Translations under genes and position numbers: made by a program
Shown: piece by piece, positions 1-9,141 of the stretch
Layout of the letters: the number at the start of each line of letters is the position of its first letter
Numbering within the stretch: position 1 is the stretch's first letter
The notes under the pieces: model-generated
Seen by the model: only the letters and a program-made list of their open reading frames with translations
Told to the model about the DNA's origin: nothing
Databases searched by the model: none
NCBI GenBank assembly: GCA_964412105.1
Contig: CAYPNM010000033.1
Span: 1-36,185 of the forward strand
Length of the DNA: 36,185 nucleotides
Reading direction: 5' to 3'
From: JAKAGZ01 sp964412105
GTDB lineage: Bacteria; Bacteroidota; Ignavibacteria; Ignavibacteriales; Ignavibacteriaceae

Positions 1-2
1 TG

Positions 3-317
3 AATATTTACCTAATAATTAATAATGGTTTTGTAATCAGCTTCCGTGCAATGGCTTACGAACGCGAGGGTGGTGACGATAATAAAATTAAATTTCTCAA
101 AAGCAGAGTGGATGAAGATTTTGATTCCGCTTACAAATTTGATGCTCCTCAAAACCAAAAAGGTGAATTTATGAAGTATAGCAAATTTTCAAAACTGGAA
201 AAGCGAGGTATGCACTTTCAACTTTTTGAGGAAATTTTTTCACATTTCGATGTACCTGAGCATCCTCTTATCTGCGTCACCCCAGTAGTTGATGGGAAAA
301 TTTTGAATGCTGAATAG
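3..317 (+). CDS. 3' end of an unrecognised protein (truncated by window edge)
   Basis: The reading frame is open from the first complete codon at position 3 to the stop at 315-317, so the ATG at 51 is probably internal and the gene starts outside the window. About 104 residues are visible. The C-terminal part is mixed charged and hydrophobic, with segments such as FRAMAYEREGGDD and FEEIFSHFDVPEHPLICVTP, and no transmembrane segment. I do not recognise the family and see no catalytic motif. It lies about 70 bases upstream of the GH13 enzyme on the same strand, so the two could be co-transcribed, but that alone does not indicate a function. Confidence 0.55.
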   Translation, partial: NIYLIINNGFVISFRAMAYEREGGDDNKIKFLKSRVDEDFDSAYKFDAPQNQKGEFMKYSKFSKLEKRGMHFQLFEEIFSHFDVPEHPLICVTPVVDGKILNAE

Positions 318-386
318 AACTTTCTTAGATTAACAGTCTATATCCAGAAAGCCTGAAAATTTTTATCAACTTTGGTTCATATAAAA

Positions 387-2363
387 ATGCACAAAAAGGA
401 TCTTGATAAATATTATTCTTCCAAAAGACTTGGCTCATTTATCGAAAACGACAAGACAGTGTTCAGGATATTTGCCCCTCAAGCCGAGAGAATCCTGCTG
501 GTTATTTTTCCCAAAGTAGAAAATTCATCAGGAAAAAAATTCAAAATGATGCGCGACAGCGAAGGAGTATGGGAAGCTATTTTAGACGGTGAAATGTACG
601 GCTCATTTTATGGATATCAGATAAAGCATAAAAACAATAAAGACGAAGCAGTTTGCATTGATCCTTATTCAAAGGCAGTCGCCACTTTTAATAATTATCT
701 TAATCCACGCAAATCAATTGTCGTAAAAGATAATGATTATAACTGGGAAAATGATGAATGGATTCAAAGGGACTGGCGTGATATAATAATTTATGAAATG
801 CATCTCCGGGATATGACGGCGCACTCTTCAGCCGGCAGTAAATATCCGGGCACTTACAGGGGATTGATTGAAAAAGGAATCACCGGCGGAATTGAATATA
901 TAAAAAACCTTGGCGTGAATGCGGTAGAACTGCTTCCCATTCAGGAATTTGCAAATATTGAAATACCATTTAATAAAAATTTCATTGGTAGAAAAAACAC
1001 GTGGAACCCATACGAAACAAATCACTGGGGATATATGACCGCCGCTTTTTTTGCTCCAGACTCTTATTATTCTGACGGTGGTAAGAGTATTAAGTGGAAT
1101 AACTGGAGCGGACAAAACGCAAAACAAATTACTGAATTTAAAGACGTTGTAAAGGAGTTTCACAAGAACGGAATCGCTGTTATAATGGATGTTGTTTATA
1201 ATCACCTATCAGAATATGAAATCGGTAATTTAAAAGAGATAGACAAGGAATATTACTTCAGAACAGATAGTCACGGCAGGCTCACATCACAAAGCCATAC
1301 AGGGAATGATTTGAAGACCGAAAGACCCATGATGAGAAGAATGATAGTAGACAGCATTCTTTACTGGATGAATGAATATCATATTGATGGTTTTCGTTTT
1401 GATATAGCAAAATTAATTGACTGGCAAACTATCGAAGAAATTGCTGAAGAAGCACAAAAATTAAACCCAAATGTAATTTTAATTGCCGAACCATGGGGCG
1501 CAGGTCATGATCCTGCAGGATTCTCGCTCCGTGGTTTTGCAAGCTGGAATGATCAGATCAGAAATGGAATAAAAGGCGAAAATCCTTTCCATGGAAAGGG
1601 ATGGCTATTCGAGGACTGGTTTAGCAACAACAACTTTGACAGAATAAAAAGTTATATAAATGGTACCCTTGTAAAAGACAGACATGGATTATTCCAAAGA
1701 AAGGAGCATTCAGTTAACTATCTGGAATCACATGATGATTATACTCTTGGAGATTTTATTCGTCTAGCCTTAGGTGATGTTGAAAAAGAACAGGTTATTG
1801 ATGACACGATTAAGAATATAATCCTCACACCATTGCAATTAAAAATTAATAAACTAGCGGCATTATTTTTATTTATAAGCCAGGGAATTACTATGATTCA
1901 TTCAGGACAGGAATTTGCGAGGAGCAAGGTAATTTCCAATAACACCAAAGCAAAGGATCCAAACATCGGTAAACTTGACCACAACAGCTACGAAAAGAAT
2001 AATGAAACTAATTATATTAATTTTGAACATGCTGAAATAAATCAAGAACTTTTATCTTATTACAAAGGATTAATTAATTTTCGGCAAACATTTGAAGCTT
2101 TCAGAAGGGCTAACTATGATGAAATAAAATTTCATGATTATCAAGCAGAATCATTTGTTCTGAGTTTCGAACTAACTCATAAAAATGAAATCTTTATTGC
2201 TGCGCTAAATGGGTATCACAAAAAGGAAACCAAAATTAAATTACCGGAGGGAGACTGGGAAATATTAATTAACGGTGAAACCGCCGGTATACAAGCTCTC
2301 GGTGTAATGAAGAAAGAAATGACTATCAAACCTATTACGGGATATGTTTTAAGGAAAGCTTAA
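387..2363 (+). CDS. GH13 alpha-glucan debranching enzyme (pullulanase type I-like, CBM48 + GH13)
   Basis: Predicted to hydrolyse alpha-1,6 or alpha-1,4 links in glycogen-like or starch-like glucans. An N-terminal CBM48/isoamylase-N beta-sandwich (about residues 12-105) precedes a GH13 TIM barrel. The four conserved GH13 regions are visible: DVVYNH, DGFRFD with nucleophile Asp339, IAEPWG with acid/base Glu368, and ESHDD with His449 and Asp450. A NHWGY segment resembles the YNWGY signature of type I pullulanases. There is no signal peptide, which fits an intracellular role in glycogen or maltodextrin use. I chose the ATG at 387 (658 aa). A TTG at 372 would add five residues, and neither start has a clear Shine-Dalgarno sequence. 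It ends 4 bases from the convergent kinase gene, leaving no room for a separate terminator. An alpha-amylase of another GH13 subfamily is the main alternative. Confidence 0.88.
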   Translation: MHKKDLDKYYSSKRLGSFIENDKTVFRIFAPQAERILLVIFPKVENSSGKKFKMMRDSEGVWEAILDGEMYGSFYGYQIKHKNNKDEAVCIDPYSKAVATFNNYLNPRKSIVVKDNDYNWENDEWIQRDWRDIIIYEMHLRDMTAHSSAGSKYPGTYRGLIEKGITGGIEYIKNLGVNAVELLPIQEFANIEIPFNKNFIGRKNTWNPYETNHWGYMTAAFFAPDSYYSDGGKSIKWNNWSGQNAKQITEFKDVVKEFHKNGIAVIMDVVYNHLSEYEIGNLKEIDKEYYFRTDSHGRLTSQSHTGNDLKTERPMMRRMIVDSILYWMNEYHIDGFRFDIAKLIDWQTIEEIAEEAQKLNPNVILIAEPWGAGHDPAGFSLRGFASWNDQIRNGIKGENPFHGKGWLFEDWFSNNNFDRIKSYINGTLVKDRHGLFQRKEHSVNYLESHDDYTLGDFIRLALGDVEKEQVIDDTIKNIILTPLQLKINKLAALFLFISQGITMIHSGQEFARSKVISNNTKAKDPNIGKLDHNSYEKNNETNYINFEHAEINQELLSYYKGLINFRQTFEAFRRANYDEIKFHDYQAESFVLSFELTHKNEIFIAALNGYHKKETKIKLPEGDWEILINGETAGIQALGVMKKEMTIKPITGYVLRKA

Positions 2364-2367
2364 AAAC

Positions 2368-5300
2368 TTATTTTAATTCTATACCCTGCCTTAATGTTTT
2401 TTCAACTGTTTTTTTAAAGTCGCTTAAATTAACCGGTTTCTGAAAGACATTTTCGATGCCCAGCTGATTATATTCAAAAATAATGCTCCTGTCCAACTCG
2501 CTGGCAAGAATTATTATTGGCGGCTTCCCAATAATATCTGAATTTATAACATTCTTAGCCAATTCGTACCCATTCATAACAGGCATTGAATGATCCGTGA
2601 TAACCAATGCCGGTGGAGAGTTCAAAATTTTTTCCAGTGCTTCTTTACCGTCAGAAGCGATGTCTATATTATAGTCAGGAGCGATGTGTTTTAAAATTTT
2701 AGAATAAAGCAGTTTATCTGTTTTGCTATCATCAACCAGCAGGATATTTGCAGAAGCTATCGGAAGAGTAAATTTAAAATCGCTTCCGTGTCCATATTCA
2801 CTTTCAACCCTTACCTTTCCTCCGTGTTTTTCAATAATTTCCTTTACGAGGGATAGGCCCAGCCCACTGCCTCTTTCTCCGGCAGTTCCCTCAGAAGTAA
2901 ACTTAGCATCTACCTTAAATAATTTATCCAGATCTTCCTTTTTAATCCCAGTTCCGTCATCCTTTACAGAAAATTCAAGAAACCTTAGAGCATCTGATGG
3001 AGATACTGAAATTACAATATTGCCATTATTGTTAGTAAACTTAACGGCATTTGAAATAAGATTGTTGAATACCTGCAATATCAAATCCTCATCAACAAAT
3101 ACAAAAACATCTTCAGGAACAAGTGATTTCAGCTTTATTCCTTTTTGAAAAGCGGCCCCCTTTAAAGTGTTCAATGATTTATTTATTATTTTGTATGCTT
3201 CAATTTTTTCGGGCTCGAATTTAATTCTTCCAGTCTGTAACCTAGTCCAATCAAGAAGTGAGTTAACAAGTGCAAGCATTGAGCCAGAAGATTCGCGAAT
3301 AAAAGCAACGTATTGTTTCTTTTCCTGCTCCGTTAAACCTTCATCATTTAATAAAAGATCGGTGAAACCAAGAATTGAACTGAATGGGGTTCTCAAATCG
3401 TGAGAGATAATTGAAATAAACCTGTCCTTTGTCTCATTAAGTTTAACTAGATTATCGGTAGATTTTTTCAGATCATCTTCGGCTTTTTTTCTATGCGATA
3501 TATCGTTGACCAGACCGTAAAGCTTTTGAATTGTTCCTTCTCTATCCCTTAAAAGATTTATTTTTACTCTAACCCAAACGATATTCCCGTGTTTGTTTAT
3601 TATCCGCAGTTCAAATTCTGACGATAATTGAATTTTACTCTTGAAAAGATTTGCTATATTACTTTTAACAGTTTTCAAGTCATCAGGATGAATTATCTTT
3701 AAGAATAATTTAGAATCACTCAGAAGGTCCGTTTGTGTATAACCAGTTATCTTTTCTACTGAAGAAGTATAAAAAACAGGACGAAGGTATGTTCCGACAC
3801 GTTCAAAAGTGAAGAGAAAATCATCTATGTTTTCGGTTATATTTCTATATTTTTCTTCCGAATCTTTAATAACCTGCTGTGAACGTTTTTTCTCCGTTAC
3901 ATCTCTGGCAATCATCACCACGTGCGGTTTCTTGTTGAAAATAAAAGATGCTACCGTTACTTCCGCGAAAAAAGCTGAGCCGTCAAGTCTTTTGCCAATA
4001 AACTCTATTCGTTTGGGTGCCTGCTTGCTGTTTTCAACTAATCTGAAATATTCATTTACCTTTAAGACATCATTATCAGAAACAAGGTCGGTTAATTCTT
4101 TTTGATAAAGTTCATAACCACCAGAATAGCCAAAAATATTTGCAAATTCGTCATTTACAAGAATCAATTTTTTATTTGTTTCCAGTGCAATTCCGTCATT
4201 GGAAGCCTCAAATAGAGCCTTAAACAGAAGTAGATTGTTTTCTTCTATTCTGCTTTCAGATATATCGAGGAAATACCCATTAAATTGCTTGATTGTCCCC
4301 GCTTCATTTAGAACCGGAATAAACCGGGAAGACAAAAGAATTGAATTACCGTATTTGGATCGAAACGATAATTCATATTTTTTATTTATTAATTTTTCAA
4401 ATGATTGAAAATTCAATCCCGCCGCATCGTATTTTTCACTTTCAATAAGTTCAACAATATTCTTTTTTAATAATTCATTTTCAGAATATTTTAGTGTTTT
4501 TACAAAAGCCGGATTAACGAAAGAAATGCTTCCATCAATTTCAATTGTGCATAATATTTCTTCGGTTTGCAAAATAAAATTCTTGTATCTCCCGGCAGAC
4601 ATTTTTAACTGTTGTTCAATAAAAGCCCTATTTGTTATGTCAGAACAAAGGATTACAATTTCATTTTGGACTGAGTTTGTATAGGCAAATTTCGCTTCGA
4701 CGATCTCTTTTTCTCGATCCCTCTTAAATACAGTTATCTCTTTTTTCCATAAACCGGAGCTATTTAATTCTTTTTTAATCTCATTAAATAAATCAAGATC
4801 AAACAGACCAAGAATTCGTCCGAAAAACTTACCATAAACCTCACTTTGTGAATATCCAAATAGTCCTTCGGCAGCTCTATTCCAGAATAATACTTTCCCT
4901 TCCTGATCAACAACAAATAAGGCATCAGTTAACGCCTCACTTATTGACTGCAGTTTTAATAATTCATCCCGTTCATTCTTTAATTTTACATTTTCAGCGA
5001 CTTTATCTGAAATATCTTCGAGGATAATGTACAAATACTGTATCTCTTTTCTTTTGTCCAGGCCAGGTTCAATTCTACAATTGAAATAAATTGTTTCGAT
5101 GTCAACAACAATTTCAAGCTTTAGTTCTGTGAATGATTTTGTCTGTGTCACATCCCGTATCGCTTTATCAATTTTATGTTGTTCCGAAATTGCAAAAAAA
5201 TTATTAAAAGAATAATCAGTGGATAAATTGTCTGGTTTGCCGAGATTGGTTAAGTCTTTACCAAAAGAGAATTTTATTTTGCCTTCAGGGTCAGTTACAA

Positions 5301-5739
5301 AAGCATAATTATTAGTTTTTGCAAAAGCCTTTTCAATTAAACTATTTCTTTCTTCTTTTTCCTTTATAGCTTTAGAAAAGATAAATGTATCTTCAAAAAT
5401 TAAAACACCACCGTTAAATTTATTTTCTTCAAAAAGAGGTGAAGCCTTCAAGATAAGTGAGATTGAGCCCCGCGAGATTGTTTGAAGACTTTTAATTTCT
5501 TTTTCAAATGGAAGTCCTTCTCTTAGTAAATTAAATTCTTCACTAAGGTCAATATCAGGAATGATTTGATTTTTAAATACATTGCTCCCCTTAAGGGCAG
5601 AGAAATTAATCTGATAAAGATTCCCCAACTTTTTAATACTTTCGTTGATGTATTCTACATTGCCCTCATTGGTGAACGTGATAATTCCAATAGGTGCCTT
5701 ATTAAATATTTTTAATAAGGGATCTTCTTCCCTCACCAC
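2368..5739 (-). CDS. Hybrid sensor histidine kinase, six PAS domains, C-terminal receiver
   Basis: Autophosphorylating signalling kinase that passes phosphate to its own receiver domain. The 1123 residues read as about six consecutive PAS domains (roughly 6-105, 125-235, 260-375, 385-500, 505-620, 625-755), a HisKA dimerisation domain with phospho-acceptor His780 in SIISHDLRTP, a HATPase domain with N box (NNLISNAVKFT) and G boxes (DDGTGI, GSGLGLSLV), and a receiver with predicted Asp1049 in ITDHSMPVMNG and a conserved FQKP lysine. No transmembrane helix is present, so it is probably cytoplasmic and senses an internal or diffusible cue. The start is GTG, preceded by the strong ribosome-binding site GGAGAAGGG; a second GTG follows immediately. 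No separate response regulator adjoins it, so the output partner is unknown. The PAS ligands cannot be read from the sequence. Confidence 0.92.
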   Translation of the reverse strand: MVREEDPLLKIFNKAPIGIITFTNEGNVEYINESIKKLGNLYQINFSALKGSNVFKNQIIPDIDLSEEFNLLREGLPFEKEIKSLQTISRGSISLILKASPLFEENKFNGGVLIFEDTFIFSKAIKEKEERNSLIEKAFAKTNNYAFVTDPEGKIKFSFGKDLTNLGKPDNLSTDYSFNNFFAISEQHKIDKAIRDVTQTKSFTELKLEIVVDIETIYFNCRIEPGLDKRKEIQYLYIILEDISDKVAENVKLKNERDELLKLQSISEALTDALFVVDQEGKVLFWNRAAEGLFGYSQSEVYGKFFGRILGLFDLDLFNEIKKELNSSGLWKKEITVFKRDREKEIVEAKFAYTNSVQNEIVILCSDITNRAFIEQQLKMSAGRYKNFILQTEEILCTIEIDGSISFVNPAFVKTLKYSENELLKKNIVELIESEKYDAAGLNFQSFEKLINKKYELSFRSKYGNSILLSSRFIPVLNEAGTIKQFNGYFLDISESRIEENNLLLFKALFEASNDGIALETNKKLILVNDEFANIFGYSGGYELYQKELTDLVSDNDVLKVNEYFRLVENSKQAPKRIEFIGKRLDGSAFFAEVTVASFIFNKKPHVVMIARDVTEKKRSQQVIKDSEEKYRNITENIDDFLFTFERVGTYLRPVFYTSSVEKITGYTQTDLLSDSKLFLKIIHPDDLKTVKSNIANLFKSKIQLSSEFELRIINKHGNIVWVRVKINLLRDREGTIQKLYGLVNDISHRKKAEDDLKKSTDNLVKLNETKDRFISIISHDLRTPFSSILGFTDLLLNDEGLTEQEKKQYVAFIRESSGSMLALVNSLLDWTRLQTGRIKFEPEKIEAYKIINKSLNTLKGAAFQKGIKLKSLVPEDVFVFVDEDLILQVFNNLISNAVKFTNNNGNIVISVSPSDALRFLEFSVKDDGTGIKKEDLDKLFKVDAKFTSEGTAGERGSGLGLSLVKEIIEKHGGKVRVESEYGHGSDFKFTLPIASANILLVDDSKTDKLLYSKILKHIAPDYNIDIASDGKEALEKILNSPPALVITDHSMPVMNGYELAKNVINSDIIGKPPIIILASELDRSIIFEYNQLGIENVFQKPVNLSDFKKTVEKTLRQGIELK

Positions 5740-5806
5740 ACGCCCTTCTCCATAAAACTGCTAAAAATAACACGTTATGTCTGAAGTAATAACAATAATA
5801 GTGCTA

Positions 5807-5933
5807 AGAAATAATCCAAAATGCGAATCAAAAAAAGAAAATAATTTTTGAGGTATTTTTTTAATAACTGAATATCCCGAAGAGCTCTAATTTATTATTT
5901 TATAATGAATTAGAACGAGAAATAATCCGAAAT
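5807..5933. repeat. Direct repeat pair AGAAATAATCC(A/G)AAAT
   Basis: Two 16-base copies, at 5807-5822 and 5918-5933, differ at one position and lie 111 bp apart, flanking the dyad at 5886-5914. In an AT-rich gap the repeat could be chance, but its length and near identity are notable. It might be a paired regulator site. Confidence 0.4.
5886..5914. repeat. 13-bp inverted repeat, 3-base loop
   Basis: Left arm TCTAATTTATTAT (5886-5898) pairs with right arm ATAATGAATTAGA (5902-5914) around a TTT loop, with one G/T exception. No T-tract follows on the minus strand, so it does not look like an intrinsic terminator for pckG. It could be an operator for the kinase gene about 150 bp downstream. Its function is not shown by the sequence. 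Confidence 0.6.
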
Positions 5934-6059
5934 AGAAACACGCAATTAAGAAACTCAAATTTAAATTAGGAAACAATAAAATTTAAGGGGCATATTTTGT
6001 GTCTCATTTTGAAAATTTAGCCAAATTTAATCCAATCTTTAAAAGGCCCTGTCTATAAA

Positions 6060-7850
6060 TTAGTCTTTATAATTATTAAGTCTTTCTTTTAAGGCATTTA
6101 ATTCTGCTGTTAATTCCTGAGGAAGAGTATCGCCAAATTTTTTATAATAATTTTCAATTTCCAATGCTTCTTCTACCCATTCTTTTCTATTGATTGATAA
6201 TATAGACTTTAATTCTTCTTTATTAATAAATAATCCATTAACATCAATTGCATCTTCCTTGGGCAAATAACCAATTGGGGTTTTTACTACATTATTGCTT
6301 CCCGATACTCGTTCTAAGATCCATTTAAGAACGCGAATATTATCACTATAACCCGGCCAGATAAATTCTCCATTTTTATTTTTTCTGAACCAATTCACAT
6401 AAAAAATCCTAGGGAGTTTTTCATCATCAGCGTTTTTACCGATCTTCAACCAGTGAGCAAAATAGTCTCCCATATTATATCCGCAAAATGGTAGCATAGC
6501 AAAAGGATCATGTCTGACTTCACCAATTTTTCCAGCAGCAGCAGCAGTTTTTTCTGATGAAACAATTGAGCCCATAAACGTTCCGTGGCTCCAATTTAAT
6601 GCTTCATAAACAAGAGGAATTGTAGTAGCTCTTCTGCCTCCAAAAAGTATCGCAGAGATCGGAACTCCTTTGGGATTTTCCCAGTCTGGGTCAATAACGG
6701 GACATTGATTAGCAGGGACAGTATACCGCGAATTTGGATGTGCTGCCTTTTCTTCGCTTTCGGGGGTCCATTCATGCCCAAGCCAGTTAGTTAATTTTTG
6801 TGGCTTGTTTTCTGTCATTCCTTCCCACCAGATATCACCATAAGGAGTTTTTGCTACATTAGTAAAAATTGAATTAGCACTCATTGTAAGCATTGCATTA
6901 AGATTTGTCACCATCGAAGTCCCTGGCGCTACACCAAAGAAACCAGCTTCAGGATTAATTGCATATAATCTACCATCGTTTCCAAATTTCATCCAAGCTA
7001 TATCGTCGCCAACTGTTTCAACTTTCCATCCAGGAAGTGAAGAAGTCAACATTGCAAGATTTGTTTTTCCACATGCACTCGGAAATGCAGCTGCAATATA
7101 TTTTTTGTCTCCCTCCGGAGAAGTAATCCCAAGAACCAGCATATGTTCAGCTAGCCATCCTTCTTCTTTGGCCATGTAAGAAGCAATTCTCAAGGCAAAA
7201 CATTTTTTCCCGAGTAATGCATTTCCACCATAGCCACTACCATAAGACCATATAGCTTTTTCTTCCGGGAAATGAACTATATACTTTGTTTTATTATTTG
7301 GCCACCTTAAATCTCTTTTATCGTTATCCAGCGGGTAGCCGACTGAATGCAAACATTTTACAAATTTACCATTGGCTAAAGTATCAAGGACTTTTTTCCC
7401 AATCCTTGTCATTATCTTCATACTACAAACTACATATTCAGAATCTGTCAATTGTACACCAATGTGGGAAATATTTGAACCAATGGGACCCATGCTATAA
7501 GGAATTACATACATTGTTCTTCCCTTCATTGATCCATCAAACAAATTGGTAAGAGTTCCTTTCATTTTAAAAGGATCTTCCCAGTTATTCGTAGGACCGG
7601 CATCTCTTTCATTTTTTGAACATATAAAAGTGCGGTCTTCAACTCTTGCCACATCCGAAGGATCCGACTCTGCCAAGTAGCTGTTAGGTCTTACTTTTTC
7701 ATTTAATTTTTGAAAAGTGCCTTTTTTAACCAATATTTTTGCTAACCTATCATACTCCTCTTCTGATCCATCGCACCAATGAATTTTATTAGGTTTACAT
7801 AGCCCGGCCATTTCCTCAACCCAGCCTAAAAGATTTTTATTCGAAGTCAT
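6060..7850 (-). CDS. pckG: Phosphoenolpyruvate carboxykinase (GTP)
   Basis: Interconverts oxaloacetate + GTP and phosphoenolpyruvate + GDP + CO2 in the cytoplasm, the entry step of gluconeogenesis. The 596 residues match the usual size of the GTP-specific family. The P-loop-like nucleotide site FPSACGKTNLA contains the reactive Cys260, followed by the metal-binding GDDIAWM segment. FGGRRATTIPLVYEA and PFCGYNMGDYFAHWL are further hallmarks of the GTP (not ATP) family. It starts at ATG 7850 with only a weak ribosome-binding site. It is transcribed alone, divergently from the MlaE-type gene. A perfect 10-bp inverted repeat (7890-7917) lies 40-67 bp upstream of the start codon, in the likely promoter, and could mediate repression or activation by carbon status. 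The family assignment is very secure. Confidence 0.97.
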   Translation of the reverse strand: MTSNKNLLGWVEEMAGLCKPNKIHWCDGSEEEYDRLAKILVKKGTFQKLNEKVRPNSYLAESDPSDVARVEDRTFICSKNERDAGPTNNWEDPFKMKGTLTNLFDGSMKGRTMYVIPYSMGPIGSNISHIGVQLTDSEYVVCSMKIMTRIGKKVLDTLANGKFVKCLHSVGYPLDNDKRDLRWPNNKTKYIVHFPEEKAIWSYGSGYGGNALLGKKCFALRIASYMAKEEGWLAEHMLVLGITSPEGDKKYIAAAFPSACGKTNLAMLTSSLPGWKVETVGDDIAWMKFGNDGRLYAINPEAGFFGVAPGTSMVTNLNAMLTMSANSIFTNVAKTPYGDIWWEGMTENKPQKLTNWLGHEWTPESEEKAAHPNSRYTVPANQCPVIDPDWENPKGVPISAILFGGRRATTIPLVYEALNWSHGTFMGSIVSSEKTAAAAGKIGEVRHDPFAMLPFCGYNMGDYFAHWLKIGKNADDEKLPRIFYVNWFRKNKNGEFIWPGYSDNIRVLKWILERVSGSNNVVKTPIGYLPKEDAIDVNGLFINKEELKSILSINRKEWVEEALEIENYYKKFGDTLPQELTAELNALKERLNNYKD

Positions 7851-7889
7851 TAATTATGCCTATGATTTATTTAAAATATAATTACTAAT

Positions 7890-7917
7890 TAATTATTGGG
7901 GCCTATTCCAATAATTA
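7890..7917. promoter_or_regulatory. Perfect 10-bp inverted repeat in the pckG/mlaE divergent promoter region
   Basis: Arms TAATTATTGG (7890-7899) and CCAATAATTA (7908-7917) are exact reverse complements around an 8-base spacer. The right arm with flanking bases, TATTCCAATAATTA (7904-7917), recurs exactly at 8099-8112, just before the mlaE-like start. The geometry (a full dyad plus an extra half-site in a divergent intergenic region) suits a dimeric transcription factor controlling both genes. The regulator is unknown. Confidence 0.5.
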
Positions 7918-8098
7918 TTCTATAACAATAAACTCCTTTTTCTTTGAATCTATGAAGGATTTAAAGATATGAATTTAGACCAAAGCTTTCAATTTTATTT
8001 AATTAATTTAGGAAGTGCTGTAAATTTGAATAATCTTGTGATTTTCTTAGGACATTCGTTTATTAATTAGTCCAAAATCCTAACAATTTTTGTAAATT

Positions 8099-8112
8099 TA
8101 TTCCAATAATTA
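8099..8112. promoter_or_regulatory. Second copy of the 14-base half-site TATTCCAATAATTA
   Basis: This is an exact match to 7904-7917, located 12 bases before the TTG start of the MlaE-type gene and abutting its AAAGG ribosome-binding site. If the half-site is a protein-binding site, occupancy here would block transcription or translation initiation of that gene. Confidence 0.35.
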
Positions 8113-8123
8113 AAGGCAATATT

Positions 8124-8897
8124 TTGTTTATAGGACTTATTCAGGCTTTAGGGAATAAAACTCTAAAATTTTTTCAAGAAGTGGGGCAGGTATTCAATTT
8201 GCTTTTTGAGATCAGTAAAAATTTTCCAACCATTATAAAAAGCAGAAAAGTTGTCCTTTTTCAGATGGAGCATATAGGGGTGAATTCGCTGCCATTAGTT
8301 CTAATTATTGCTGTCTTTACCGGAGCTGTAGCAGCCTGGCAGGCTGCCTATCAATTAAAGGGGATAGCACCGTTATCATTTCTAGGTGGTGCTACAAGCA
8401 GGGCGATAATCACTGAACTGGGCCCTGTTTTAACTGGAATTGTAATCGCTGGCAGAGTAGGAGCTTCAATAGCAGCTGAATTGGGAACCATGAAAGTAAC
8501 AGAGCAGATTGATGCTCTGGAGACTATGGCAATTAGTCCAGTTCGCTATCTGGCAATGCCCAGATTCTTTGCTGCAATCATTATGATGCCGATTTTGGTA
8601 ATTTTTGCAGATTTTATAGCCGTTCTAGGTGCCTATATAGTTTCAAATTATTTTCTTGGTGTTTCTTTTGCTGTTTTTTATGAATCAGTCAAACGATTTT
8701 TTGCTTTTTCAGACCTAGTAGCAGGCCTTGTAAAAGCAATATTTTTCGGAGCCGTTACATCACTTTTAGGGTGTCATATTGGATTCAGAACTGAAGGTGG
8801 GGCTGAGGGGGTTGGTCTTTCCACAATTCGGTCTTTTGTTCTCTCGTCGGCATTAATCCTGATTCTTGATTATGTGCTCTGGATGCTAATATTTTAG
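8124..8897 (+). CDS. MlaE-family ABC transporter permease (orphan)
   Basis: Integral inner-membrane permease of the MlaE/YrbE (DUF140) family, which works with an MlaF ATPase and an MCE-domain lipid-binding protein to move phospholipids or other hydrophobic substrates between membranes. The 257 residues are mostly hydrophobic helices and carry family blocks such as ITELGPVLTGIVIAGRVGAS, IAAELGTMKVTEQIDALETM and TEGGAEGVGLSTIRS. The start is a TTG, supported by AAAGG seven bases upstream; no ATG lies near the N-terminus. The usual MlaF and MCE partners are absent: the next gene, 245 bp on, is ilvE. It therefore probably pairs with subunits encoded elsewhere. A possible terminator follows at 9037-9078. 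Confidence 0.9.
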   Translation: MFIGLIQALGNKTLKFFQEVGQVFNLLFEISKNFPTIIKSRKVVLFQMEHIGVNSLPLVLIIAVFTGAVAAWQAAYQLKGIAPLSFLGGATSRAIITELGPVLTGIVIAGRVGASIAAELGTMKVTEQIDALETMAISPVRYLAMPRFFAAIIMMPILVIFADFIAVLGAYIVSNYFLGVSFAVFYESVKRFFAFSDLVAGLVKAIFFGAVTSLLGCHIGFRTEGGAEGVGLSTIRSFVLSSALILILDYVLWMLIF

Positions 8898-9036
8898 CCA
8901 CAATCTTTTATTTTGCTTGAATTATTGATTCTAATGCAAATTATTTGACTCAAAAGATTTTCGTTGATCATAATTTTTATAAATGTTATGTTCAATTCTT
9001 TGGAGTTCATTAAGATTGCTCCCCTTAATGGATTTT

Positions 9037-9078
9037 CCCTGTGCCAGGTAATCCTGCACCGGGTAGTTTTATTTTTAA
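9037..9078 (+). terminator. Possible intrinsic terminator after the MlaE-type gene
   Basis: Arms CCCTGTGC (9037-9044) and GCACCGGG (9056-9063) form an 8-bp stem with one mismatch, followed by TAGTTTTATTTTT. It lies 140 bp beyond the permease stop and about 60 bp before the ilvE start, so it could separate the two transcripts. The stem is imperfect and the T-tract is interrupted. Confidence 0.4.
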
Positions 9079-9141
9079 ATGTGCATAAAATTGTGTAAAT
9101 ATGGTTGAAGTTTATTATATTATATTAAAAGTGGGCTTGCC

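Larger units (their letters stand above)
5740..6059. other. 320-bp intergenic region with an AT-rich dyad and a direct repeat
   Basis: This gap lies between two minus-strand genes: downstream of pckG and upstream of the hybrid kinase. It has no convincing ORF. It holds a 13-bp inverted repeat (5886-5914) and a 16-bp direct repeat with one mismatch (5807-5822 and 5918-5933). It presumably contains the promoter of the kinase gene, but no clear -35/-10 pair is visible. Confidence 0.6.

Noticed and set aside
828..1205. Minus-strand ORF inside the GH13 gene
   Set aside because: It overlaps conserved catalytic regions of the GH13 enzyme in another frame and shows no domain.
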